Positions 1 to 6,261 are shown, counted from the stretch's first letter. The stretch: DNA of 10,718 bases from Promethearchaeota archaeon (GCA_016839865.1 JAEOTN010000070.1:1-10718); one strand, 5' to 3'. Notes: generated by a model not told the origin, from the letters alone. Translations and numbers: made by a program.

Positions 1-606
1 CTCAAAGGAATTGAAAACAAAAACCACGAGATCAGACCCACGAATGTAATTTCCCCATAGAGGACTGAAGTCATCATCTAATACGAAATCCCATAGATCA
101 AAAAACAAGTTTCCTAACTGTGCTTTATGAACCACAGCAAAATCCATGATATCTCGAGTAGGTTCTCCTTTCTTTGATAATCTCTCAGCAATTGTAGTTT
201 TTCCACTACCAAGTGGACCCACAAGAGTGATTTTTGGATGCAATGAATAATGTATCTCTTCAATAAGATAGTCCAATTCACGTTTATTCTCAACATCGGA
301 AACTAAATCAGCCACATTTAAGCCGCTTCCTGATAATGTATTGGATAAAGTTTGGATTTCTTCCTGAACAGTTTTATGAGGGTCTCCAGTATCTACTACG
401 AATATATAAAAGAGGTCTCCTAGTTGTCCAAATACTATCTGATAATTGTTAATTGGTCTGTGAAAAAGTTGATTTTGAGCTGGTTGGATAATAAACTCAT
501 TGATTTTCTCCAATACTTGGTCAAATTGCTCTTGATTGTACGCTAAGGCAAATGAACGCCGGTAAATAATTCTTTTTTCCTTGAGTAAAAAAACTTGCCG
601 CAACAT
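1..606 (-). CDS. Longin-like domain fused to Ras/Arf-like small GTPase (3' end cut by window)
   Basis: The frame is open from an ATG at 606 to the left edge, giving 202 residues without a stop, so the C-terminus is missing. Residues 1-110 look like a longin/roadblock-type domain: an initial strand pair (MLRQVFLLKEKRIIYRR), a helix, then the strands YQIVFGQLGDLFYIFVVD and a long helix. A GTPase follows. Its P-loop GPLGSGKT spans residues 130-137 with Lys136. The segment from W172-D173 through PLWGNYIRGSDLVVFVFNS aligns without gaps to the Arf stretch WDVGGQ...PLW..Y...FVVDS. The G3 motif is odd: WDVGGQ is replaced by WDFVLD, so both the switch II glycine and the catalytic glutamine are absent. 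The G4 (NKxD) and G5 motifs lie outside the window. The longin-plus-GTPase order recalls SRP receptor alpha, but the GTPase is Arf/Ras-like rather than SRP-type. Role in membrane trafficking or polarity is inferred from family only. Confidence 0.85.
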   Translation of the reverse strand, partial: MLRQVFLLKEKRIIYRRSFALAYNQEQFDQVLEKINEFIIQPAQNQLFHRPINNYQIVFGQLGDLFYIFVVDTGDPHKTVQEEIQTLSNTLSGSGLNVADLVSDVENKRELDYLIEEIHYSLHPKITLVGPLGSGKTTIAERLSKKGEPTRDIMDFAVVHKAQLGNLFFDLWDFVLDDDFSPLWGNYIRGSDLVVFVFNSFE

Positions 607-642
607 TATGTAATTACCGTTCTTCAGTTTGTGTATGTATGT

Positions 643-650
643 AATATTTT
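643..650 (-). promoter_or_regulatory. TATA-box-like element for the longin-GTPase gene
   Basis: On the minus strand this reads AAAATATT, centred about 40 nt before the ATG at 606. That spacing predicts a short leader of roughly 10-15 nt, matching the purD promoter on the other side of the same intergenic region. Weak consensus; inference from position. Confidence 0.4.
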
Positions 651-699
651 GGGTATTACTGCTTTATATCAATTATCCAAAGAAAAGAGCTATTAATCG

Positions 700-707
700 T
701 TTATAAG
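700..707 (+). promoter_or_regulatory. TATA box of purD
   Basis: TTTATAAG is a good match to an archaeal TATA box and is centred about 38 nt before the purD ATG at 742, predicting a transcript start near 729 and a leader of about a dozen bases. No Shine-Dalgarno-like sequence is visible before the ATG. Confidence 0.55.
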
Positions 708-741
708 ATCTCTTTAAAAATTATCAATTCAAATTTTATCC

Positions 742-3060
742 ATGGTCCGTGCAGTTATCGTTGGAAATGGTGCCAGAGAGCATGCGATTGCGAAAGCTCT
801 TGTTCAAAGTGGGGCTACATTAAAAGCTTTCATGAAATCTAATAATCCCGGGATAGCAAAGCTTGCAGAAAATAGGGTGAAACTGTCTTCTTTGACAAAT
901 TTCAAGGAATTAGTAGAATTTTCTCAAGATTCCGACTTCGTAGTCGTTGGACCCGAAGCACCTTTAGTAGTTGGAGTAGCCAACGCTCTAAATTCAGCTA
1001 AAATTCCATGCATTGGTCCAACTATTGAAGCTGCACAGCTTGAGGGTTCGAAGATCTTCACTCGTGAATTACTACGTAATCACAATATTAAATCAAACAT
1101 TCTTTTCCAATCATTTGATTCAATGGATGGAGTAGAAGCATATATTGATAAGATTGGATTAGAAAACGTGGTGGTAAAACCTGATGGTTTAACTGGTGGA
1201 AAGGGAGTTAAAGTATTTGGTGCTCATTTACACTCTAAGCAAGATGTAATGGATTATTGCAAGGAATTGAACGACTTTGTAATAGAAGAGAAACTAGATG
1301 GAGAGGAATTTACTCTTCAAACCTTTGTAGATGGTTCACATGTAATCCCAACTCCACTTGTGCAAGACCATAAGCGCGCTTATGAAGGAGATGAAGGTCC
1401 CAACTGCTATTCTTATGATACAGAAATTCTAACTGAAACTGGATGGAAAACTTTCGACCAGGTAAATTTGGACGATAAAGTCATGACTTTCGACCATGAG
1501 GAAAGGGTTTTAAAATTTCAAAAACCTGAAAAAATACATTGGATGAAACATAATGGAGAAATGATTCATTTTAAGCATCGGGAGCTGGATTTGTTGGTTA
1601 CTCCAAACCACAGAATGCTTGTGAAATATAGAAAATCCGAAAAAATTGAGGTGATTGAAGCTGAATTTCTTGAAGGAGAAGGAGAAGTATTTCTGACAGG
1701 AAAATGGAAAGGAGAATCACCAAAATATTACACAATTGAAGAGCACGATTACAATTTTAATCGAATCTTGGAGAAAAAAGAAATAAAGTTTGAAGATTGG
1801 ATCCAATTTATGGCACTCTATCTATCCGAAGGATATGTATTAGATAACGAAAAGGAACATAGAGTATACATTTGTCAAACAAAAAAATCCAAGCATTTTA
1901 AAGATTTTAAAAGAATTTTGTCTAAGTTACCATTTAAATTCTCATTTAGTGAAAATGACTCAAAATTTAGAATTAACTCAATTCAATTAACTAAAATATT
2001 GAAATCCTTTGGAAAAGCTAAAGATAAATTCATTCCAACATACATAAAAAACGCAAAAAAAGAACATATTATAGATTTTTTGAATACTTTTGTACTTGGT
2101 GATGGAAGTTTACATTACGGTAGAATGCGTTTCTATTCTAGTTCAAAGAAAATGATGGATGATATCCAAGAGCTAATTATGAAAATTGGTAAGTCATCTA
2201 TCATTACAATTGATAAAAGAAAGAAAATGCTCAATCCGATCAATAAAAAATATTATGATTCCAGTCCAGTTTATTCGACCGAAATAAAACCAGAGAGGAA
2301 AGTAGGTATTAGAAAAAAAGACATTAAAAAAATTAAATATAATAATTATGTAGGATGCGTAACAGTTCCCACTGGTTTTGTAGTAGTCCGGAGAAACAAT
2401 AGAATTGCAATTTCTGGTAATACCGGAGGGATGGGTTCTTATTCAATGAATGACCATTTAATGCCATTTATTTCACAAGACGATGTCAATCTTGCACTGT
2501 CTGAAATGGAACAATCGATTTTGGCTTTAAAGAAGGAAACTGGTGCAGAATACAAAGGATTTCTCTATGGACAATTTATGAAAACCAGAAAGGGGATCAA
2601 GCTTGTTGAATATAATGTACGATTTGGGGACCCAGAAGCTATGAATGTCCTAGGAATTATGGAATCTAACATGGTGGATTTATGCTTTAAAATCATGGAA
2701 GGCACTCTAACAAACGATCTCATATTCAAACCTGTAGCCACTGTTTGCAAGTATCTTGTTCCAGATGGATATCCTGTGAATCCTGCAAAAAACCAACCAA
2801 TATCAGTTAATGAAAGTGCTTTAGATGCGTTAGGAATCCAATATTATTATGCATCTGTAGATAAACGAGAAGATGGAGTATTCACTACTGGATCACGAAC
2901 AATGGGATTGTTAGGTACTGGAAGCTCCTTGGAAGAAGCTGAAAAATTAGCTGAAAAAGCAACTCAACATGTAACGGGACAATTATTCCATAGAAAAGAT
3001 ATTGGAACTACAGCTTTGCTGCAAAAAAGAATAGATCACATGGACACTATTTTGGGGTAA
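742..3060 (+). CDS. purD: Phosphoribosylamine-glycine ligase (GAR synthetase), intein-containing precursor
   Basis: PurD joins phosphoribosylamine and glycine with ATP to make glycinamide ribonucleotide, the second step of cytosolic de novo purine synthesis. The 772-residue precursor splits into N-extein 1-221, intein 222-560 and C-extein 561-772; the joined exteins (433 residues) match the usual PurD length of about 430. Visible signatures: the N-domain VGNGAREHA (7-15), VGPEAPLVVG (69-78), the ATP-grasp strand VVKPDGLTGGKG (144-155), the acidic EEKLDGEEFTLQTFVDG region, VQDHKRAYEGDEGPN (207-221) interrupted exactly before TGGMGSY (561-567), and EYNVRFGDPEA (623-633) with the Mg-binding Glu/Asn pair. 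The ATG at 742 is followed directly by the typical first strand and preceded by a TATA box. It stands alone, with no other purine genes nearby, and converges on the next gene with 6 bases between stops. Enzyme activity should require splicing because the intein sits in the nucleotide-binding site. Confidence 0.96.
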   Translation: MVRAVIVGNGAREHAIAKALVQSGATLKAFMKSNNPGIAKLAENRVKLSSLTNFKELVEFSQDSDFVVVGPEAPLVVGVANALNSAKIPCIGPTIEAAQLEGSKIFTRELLRNHNIKSNILFQSFDSMDGVEAYIDKIGLENVVVKPDGLTGGKGVKVFGAHLHSKQDVMDYCKELNDFVIEEKLDGEEFTLQTFVDGSHVIPTPLVQDHKRAYEGDEGPNCYSYDTEILTETGWKTFDQVNLDDKVMTFDHEERVLKFQKPEKIHWMKHNGEMIHFKHRELDLLVTPNHRMLVKYRKSEKIEVIEAEFLEGEGEVFLTGKWKGESPKYYTIEEHDYNFNRILEKKEIKFEDWIQFMALYLSEGYVLDNEKEHRVYICQTKKSKHFKDFKRILSKLPFKFSFSENDSKFRINSIQLTKILKSFGKAKDKFIPTYIKNAKKEHIIDFLNTFVLGDGSLHYGRMRFYSSSKKMMDDIQELIMKIGKSSIITIDKRKKMLNPINKKYYDSSPVYSTEIKPERKVGIRKKDIKKIKYNNYVGCVTVPTGFVVVRRNNRIAISGNTGGMGSYSMNDHLMPFISQDDVNLALSEMEQSILALKKETGAEYKGFLYGQFMKTRKGIKLVEYNVRFGDPEAMNVLGIMESNMVDLCFKIMEGTLTNDLIFKPVATVCKYLVPDGYPVNPAKNQPISVNESALDALGIQYYYASVDKREDGVFTTGSRTMGLLGTGSSLEEAEKLAEKATQHVTGQLFHRKDIGTTALLQKRIDHMDTILG
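1405..2421 (+). mobile_element. In-frame intein with LAGLIDADG homing endonuclease inside purD
   Basis: A 339-residue protein-splicing element starts at Cys222 and ends at Asn560, with Thr561 as the +1 nucleophile. Block A is CYSYDTEILTETGWKTFDQV. Block B is LLVTPNHRM with Thr287 and His290. Two LAGLIDADG-type helices follow: ALYLSEGYV (358-366, acidic residue Glu363) and FVLGDGSL (450-457, acidic residue Asp454), with KFIPTYI between them as the usual block D. Block F is YVGCVTVPTGFVVVRRN (536-552) and block G is NRIAISGN (553-560). The penultimate residue is Gly559 instead of the usual His. Removing the element rejoins GPN with TGGMGSY, the conserved PurD sequence, which fixes both boundaries. 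Both endonuclease motifs keep an acidic residue and there is no frameshift, so the element may still be able to home; this is inference. The endonuclease half is richer in A+T than the flanking purD sequence by eye. Confidence 0.95.
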
Positions 3061-3066
3061 TGTAGC

Positions 3067-3756
3067 TTAATCGAAGGGAAAATCTCCAACATATTCTCCT
3101 TTCTTCTTCTCTTTTACTTTTCCATAAGTCTTTTTGTAATACTTCTGTCCACGTAAAAGGAAAATTATATTTCGAATATCTGGAATTGCTAATAATGCCC
3201 ATACTCCCAATCCAGCACAGAGTAATATTATCCACCATATATTGCTTGCTATCCGAAATATGAAATATAGCACTGTTAGGAAATTAATTACAAATGAGAA
3301 TCCTAATAAACCAATCCTTTTACGAGTTTTTGATAAAAATGTATCATCTTCTAAGCTGGAAAAACATGTACAGCACACGGTAGGAATATTAACGTTGAAT
3401 TTATTCTTATTATATAAGCTATACATGATAGTCATGGGACGATCAATCGAACCACCACAAAGATTGCAATGGAATGTATAAGATAATCGGTCATGTTCTA
3501 TCTTATCAATTTCGGATTTTGGAAAATAACACACATCGTCTTGATAGTGTTTGCATGTTTTACAAGAAAGAATGTGCTCAAGTTGTTGCGTTTCAAAAAA
3601 TGTCGAAATATCAGATAAAGAAGATAGAGCACGAATCCTTTCAATTTGGCTGTGGGATTCACAGATCACACGTTTTGAGTCATCTATGGAGAACACGGGT
3701 TTTATTATCCGAGGTTTCTTCGGATTATTTGAAGTTTGAGAATCGTTTGTGTTCAT
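3067..3756 (-). CDS. Cys-rich putative zinc-binding protein with two C-terminal membrane segments
   Basis: I do not recognise a named family. From the ATG at 3756 the protein has 229 residues; a TTG four codons upstream (3768) is also in frame, but the ATG fits the promoter better. After a polar N-terminus come two cysteine groups: C65-x2-C68-x7-C76 followed by YFPKSEID, then C97-x2-C100 (CNLCGG) paired with C128-C129-x-C131 (CCTC), which looks like a split zinc ribbon or knuckle. Two hydrophobic segments follow at about 149-167 and 171-191, then a basic Lys-rich tail (YYKKTYGKVKEKKKG). Both termini are therefore likely cytosolic if the two segments form a hairpin. It converges on purD and diverges from the zinc-ribbon gene, so it is a single-gene unit. 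Function unknown; a membrane-tethered zinc protein is the most that can be said. Confidence 0.8.
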   Translation of the reverse strand: MNTNDSQTSNNPKKPRIIKPVFSIDDSKRVICESHSQIERIRALSSLSDISTFFETQQLEHILSCKTCKHYQDDVCYFPKSEIDKIEHDRLSYTFHCNLCGGSIDRPMTIMYSLYNKNKFNVNIPTVCCTCFSSLEDDTFLSKTRKRIGLLGFSFVINFLTVLYFIFRIASNIWWIILLCAGLGVWALLAIPDIRNIIFLLRGQKYYKKTYGKVKEKKKGEYVGDFPFD

Positions 3757-3781
3757 GAATTTTACCAAAAAGTGTCCTAAC

Positions 3782-3795
3782 TATAATATATTTTC
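3782..3795. promoter_or_regulatory. Near-palindromic TATA element between divergent genes
   Basis: TATAATATATTTTC reads as a TATA-like box on both strands. On the minus strand it is centred about 32 nt before the ATG at 3756, right for a near-leaderless transcript of the Cys-rich membrane protein. On the plus strand it could add a start upstream of the zinc-ribbon gene, although that gene has a closer candidate at 3831. Confidence 0.4.
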
Positions 3796-3830
3796 TGGTA
3801 AATTTGGAGTTATCGGTTTTAGGAAATAGA

Positions 3831-3838
3831 ATTAAAAG
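3831..3838 (+). promoter_or_regulatory. TATA-box-like element for the small zinc-ribbon gene
   Basis: ATTAAAAG is centred about 27 nt before the ATG at 3861, the spacing expected if the transcript starts at or next to the start codon (leaderless). This supports choosing ATG 3861 over the in-frame TTG at 3804, which would lie upstream of this promoter. Confidence 0.4.
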
Positions 3839-3860
3839 GGATTTAGATTATTGCTTCACC

Positions 3861-4223
3861 ATGAATGAGGATCACTTATGCCGGGAATGTTTTACCCCAC
3901 TAACTTATAAAAATCATGAATATGTGTGTCCAGAATGTGGATGGGTAGAAGCATGCGAAATTGAAGATAATTGTATGGGATCCAGTTTACCAGGTCAACC
4001 AACCAAGATAAATGGGAATGTTAAATTCTTCCTTACCAGATGTAGCTCATGTGGTCAACATAACTCCGTTGATATGACTATGCTCCAAGAAAACAAAAAC
4101 TACGAGAAGAAATGTGAGAAATGTGGTGCTATAATTAGTGCAATGCATGGAAGGGGTAAAATCCTATTAGATAACGGTACATTTCTTGATGGAACAATGG
4201 ATAAATATATAAAAGAGAGTTAA
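3861..4223 (+). CDS. Small protein with two zinc ribbons
   Basis: The 120-residue product (ATG 3861) carries two four-cysteine ribbons. The first is C7-x2-C10 and C23-x2-C26 (CREC...CPECGW), which resembles the N-terminal ribbon of TFIIB-type factors. The second is C61-x2-C64 and C85-x2-C88 (CSSCGQ...CEKCGA). Cys32 and Cys38 lie between them and are unpaired. There is no cyclin-fold, helix-turn-helix or other catalytic region, so it is not TFB itself. An in-frame TTG at 3804 would add 19 residues, but those (MELSVLGNRIK...) carry no recognisable motif and lie upstream of the likely TATA element. Ribbon proteins of this size in archaea are often transcription- or ribosome-associated, but nothing here assigns a role. 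Its stop is 3 bases from the endA stop, in convergent orientation. Confidence 0.75.
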   Translation: MNEDHLCRECFTPLTYKNHEYVCPECGWVEACEIEDNCMGSSLPGQPTKINGNVKFFLTRCSSCGQHNSVDMTMLQENKNYEKKCEKCGAIISAMHGRGKILLDNGTFLDGTMDKYIKES

Positions 4224-4226
4224 ATT

Positions 4227-4781
4227 TCACGGTCTAAACCATTTGAAGCCATAATACGTCCTGTTTAGTGCATTGGCAATGATATATCTCTTCTTCACAG
4301 AATTTGCTAATCGTCCTGCTCGTACTATGTCAATCGCTGTCAGGTTCGCATGTTTAGGTAGAACTTGAATCAGGTATGGACTGTGATCTAAACCAGGACC
4401 CTTCTTATATAACGCAAAATCGGCTCCAAACTTTAGACCTGGTCGAACAATATAACCTTTGTCCCTCAGATCTTCATAAATCTCATATTTTGATTGGAAA
4501 TTTTCATAGGATTTTTCTGCGATCTCGAGGAGTTCGTCTGCTAGGATCAATTTTTCTCGGTTTGAATCATGGATCTCAATCTTTCCTTTCTTCAGTAAAA
4601 AATATCCTTCTAGTAAGGATAATTCGAGAGGTTTATCATAGTAAACATCCGGTTTTGGTTTTCGCACACCGATTGGTTTCCCGAAATATCTTCCTCCAGT
4701 ATAAAGAAAAGTAGCAAATTCGTGATCAAAGACAATAATCGAAGACTCGACCAGTTTGCACTGTATTTTGGTTTCGGGCAT
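4227..4781 (-). CDS. endA: tRNA-splicing endonuclease
   Basis: EndA cuts the bulge-helix-bulge motif of intron-containing pre-tRNAs in the cytosol, leaving ends that RtcB-type ligase joins. At 184 residues it is the short, single-repeat form, the size of the homotetrameric type (about 180 residues). The C-terminal catalytic domain is clear: YEDLRDKGYIVRPGLKFG (102-119), DFALYKKGPG with the general-base Tyr125, DHSPYLIQVL with His133, and AGRLANSVKKRYIIA with the catalytic Lys at 163 or 164. The N-terminal part, including ELSLLEGYFLLKKGKI (53-68), is the usual small alpha/beta domain. The ATG at 4781 begins a strand typical of EndA. The methyltransferase gene lies 29 bases upstream on the same strand, but a TATA-like box in that gene's last codons suggests endA can be transcribed alone. 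All three catalytic residues are present, so it should be active. Confidence 0.95.
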   Translation of the reverse strand: MPETKIQCKLVESSIIVFDHEFATFLYTGGRYFGKPIGVRKPKPDVYYDKPLELSLLEGYFLLKKGKIEIHDSNREKLILADELLEIAEKSYENFQSKYEIYEDLRDKGYIVRPGLKFGADFALYKKGPGLDHSPYLIQVLPKHANLTAIDIVRAGRLANSVKKRYIIANALNRTYYGFKWFRP

Positions 4782-4810
4782 ACCTAAGCCTTCTTATGAA
4801 TCATGGGGTA

Positions 4811-5365
4811 TTAATTTTTCTTTATAATATAGCAAAAAATCTCGTTCAATTCATCTATACTTTTTTGATAAGTTACAGGAAGTTTATCCAAGTATTCTTT
4901 AGGATCCACTGCTGGAGGATGGTGGTGTGCATGACGCTTAATTTGCTCAATTCTAATATCTGTATAATCAAATAATATAATTTTCCCATCTTTCTTTAAA
5001 ATTCTCAAAAATTCTTTCATTCCTCTCATTTTATCAGGAATATGATGGAAACTACCTAATAGAAAAATAGCATCAATGCTTTCTTTGGGAAATTCCATTT
5101 TTTGGGCGTCAAATTGTTGATATTGGATTTTCTCACTTACTCCAGCTTTTTCAGCATATTTTTCCCAGTCAGACCATTTTTCAGGTTCACCTGTAATAAC
5201 AGAATATCCATGAAGAGCCAAGTAAATGGACATTTTACCCCATCCAGTTCCAATATCTAAAGTTTTTGATTCAACGGGTAAGTTCAGAGACATTATGACA
5301 TTTGATAAAAATTCTTTATCTTTGATAAATCGAGATTCCATTTGATCCAAAATTGAGAGATCCAT
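4811..5365 (-). CDS. Class I SAM-dependent methyltransferase (Methyltransf_11 type)
   Basis: The 184-residue protein has the standard SAM-binding Rossmann core. Motif I is TLDIGTGWGKMSI (35-47), the acidic end of strand 2 is GEPE (59-62), the adenine-binding DAQ lies at 86-88, strand 4 and its loop are SIDAIFLLGSFHHIP (96-110), and the hairpin is LRILKKDGKIILFDY (120-134). The FHHIPD loop and the following FLRILKKDGK are typical of the UbiE/Methyltransf_11 group, which methylates small molecules, lipids or proteins; the substrate cannot be told. A histidine-rich patch RHAHHHPP (144-151) follows the core. The C-terminus is short. It may share a transcript with endA 29 bases downstream, but a tRNA role would be guesswork. 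ATG 5365 is the natural start; no Shine-Dalgarno-like sequence precedes it. Confidence 0.88.
   Translation of the reverse strand: MDLSILDQMESRFIKDKEFLSNVIMSLNLPVESKTLDIGTGWGKMSIYLALHGYSVITGEPEKWSDWEKYAEKAGVSEKIQYQQFDAQKMEFPKESIDAIFLLGSFHHIPDKMRGMKEFLRILKKDGKIILFDYTDIRIEQIKRHAHHHPPAVDPKEYLDKLPVTYQKSIDELNEIFCYIIKKN
4820..4827 (-). promoter_or_regulatory. TATA-box-like element for endA inside the 3' end of the methyltransferase gene
   Basis: On the minus strand this reads TTATAAAG, centred about 42 nt before the endA ATG. The distance matches the other promoters in the window, so endA may have its own promoter in addition to read-through. Confidence 0.45.
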
Positions 5366-5401
5366 AGATAATAGTTATAAAAATTCACAAAAAATCTAGT
5401 C

Positions 5402-5411
5402 ATTATCTAAA
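5402..5411 (-). promoter_or_regulatory. Possible TATA element for the methyltransferase gene
   Basis: On the minus strand this reads TTTAGATAAT, about 41 nt before the ATG at 5365, the same spacing as the better promoters here. A closer TTTTTATAAC at 5374-5383 is only about 14 nt away and so less likely. Weak match. Confidence 0.25.
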
Positions 5412-5420
5412 AAAGAAAAA
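5409..5420 (-). terminator. U-tract terminator after the seven-helix membrane protein gene
   Basis: The minus strand reads TTTTTCTTTTTT about 20 nt beyond the stop of the membrane protein gene. Archaeal termination relies on such U-runs without a hairpin. It partly overlaps the possible promoter of the next gene. Confidence 0.4.
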
Positions 5421-5442
5421 TCCTTTGAATTGCATTTATCTA

Positions 5443-6225
5443 CTAATCTTTGGATTTGGATAAAGTATTTTCTATATATCCATTTCCTCTGGGCAAGTTG
5501 AAAACTCCTTTCTTTACCATAGGAGCATGAAATTCTCCTTTAGCCCATGGAGCGGGAAATCTTTGAAAAATGGAACAAGCTACTAATGCAAGAATATAGA
5601 TCAAGATAAATAGAAAGTAATTATGCCAGATTTGCAAGAATCCTAAAGATATCGCTAAATTTGGGATATGACAAACCAACGTCTTAATTTTGATTGATCG
5701 AGGAGTATCGTGTTCTGGACTAATGTAGATATCCCAGAAATAATCTTGAACAAAATATTGCCATATTCCCATACAAGTGTAGCTCAATAAGTATATCACC
5801 AATCCAGGTGCATTGATTAAACTCCAAAGATTGTAAATAGAAAGGAGAATCCCACCTGTACTGTAACCCCATAAGACTCCAAATATTATCTCAGAGCCCA
5901 GATGCAGTTTACGGTTAAAAGTGAGTGTCATTCGTGACCATAATAACCAATATGCCAATAATACATAAAGCAAACATATTACAGCGTAAATAATCCAAGA
6001 AGGATTTGATAACTGGGAAAGAGTAACTATGGGTTGTGAGATTATTATTCTGAGTGAACCTGAAGCAGCAAAGACAATATTGCATATTGAAAAGTAAATT
6101 AAAGCTCGTATCCATGCTGCACCAGGTTTCCATGTACGATAGGATAGCCCTTTATAATTTTTGAAATGAAAATAAATCATTAGTAATCCGAAAACTGAAA
6201 ATATGCTTATGTAAATAATTTCCAT
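5443..6225 (-). CDS. Polytopic membrane protein, about seven transmembrane helices, unknown family
   Basis: I do not recognise this protein. From the ATG at 6225 it has 260 residues (an adjacent TTG at 6228 would add one). Hydrophobic segments lie at about 2-21, 38-62, 77-96, 109-131, 140-158, 184-200 and 202-220. The most conserved-looking part is WQYFVQDYFWDIYISPEHDTPRS (155-177), an aromatic stretch leading into a PEHDTPR motif between helices 5 and 6; its polar His, Asp and Arg are candidates for metal, cofactor or substrate binding. The C-terminal 40 residues are hydrophilic (FPAPWAKGEFHAP, then a basic tail). It has no signal peptide beyond the first helix, and no ATPase or transporter signature. 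It has its own TATA-like element and downstream U-tract, so it is probably a single-gene transcript. Confidence 0.8.
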   Translation of the reverse strand: MEIIYISIFSVFGLLMIYFHFKNYKGLSYRTWKPGAAWIRALIYFSICNIVFAASGSLRIIISQPIVTLSQLSNPSWIIYAVICLLYVLLAYWLLWSRMTLTFNRKLHLGSEIIFGVLWGYSTGGILLSIYNLWSLINAPGLVIYLLSYTCMGIWQYFVQDYFWDIYISPEHDTPRSIKIKTLVCHIPNLAISLGFLQIWHNYFLFILIYILALVACSIFQRFPAPWAKGEFHAPMVKKGVFNLPRGNGYIENTLSKSKD

Positions 6226-6261
6226 CAATGTGATTGCAATCCATTCCTACGTCTCTAGTTT

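Noticed and set aside
114..296. Short minus-strand reading frame within the longin-GTPase gene
   Set aside because: It is a shadow in another frame of a clearly coding region with GTPase motifs, and its product has no recognisable features.
1405..2421. Explaining the purD insertion as an assembly artefact or intron
   Set aside because: The insertion is in frame, carries intein splicing blocks at both ends and a central endonuclease, and the boundaries fall exactly on Cys and Asn|Thr.
3242..3758. Plus-strand reading frames opposite the Cys-rich membrane protein
   Set aside because: They are antisense shadows; the minus-strand product has organised CxxC motifs and membrane segments, theirs do not.
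3766..3768. TTG start for the Cys-rich membrane protein
   Set aside because: An ATG lies four codons downstream at 3756 and fits the TATA element; the extra residues carry no motif.
3804..3860. TTG start adding 19 residues to the small zinc-ribbon protein
   Set aside because: The likely TATA box at 3831-3838 would lie inside this extension, and ATG 3861 directly precedes the first ribbon.
3861..4223. Small zinc-ribbon protein as transcription factor B (TFB)
   Set aside because: Only the ribbon resembles TFB; the cyclin-fold core repeats are absent and the protein is far too short.
6226..6228. TTG start immediately before the ATG of the seven-helix protein
   Set aside because: It adds one residue only and ATG is the preferred codon.
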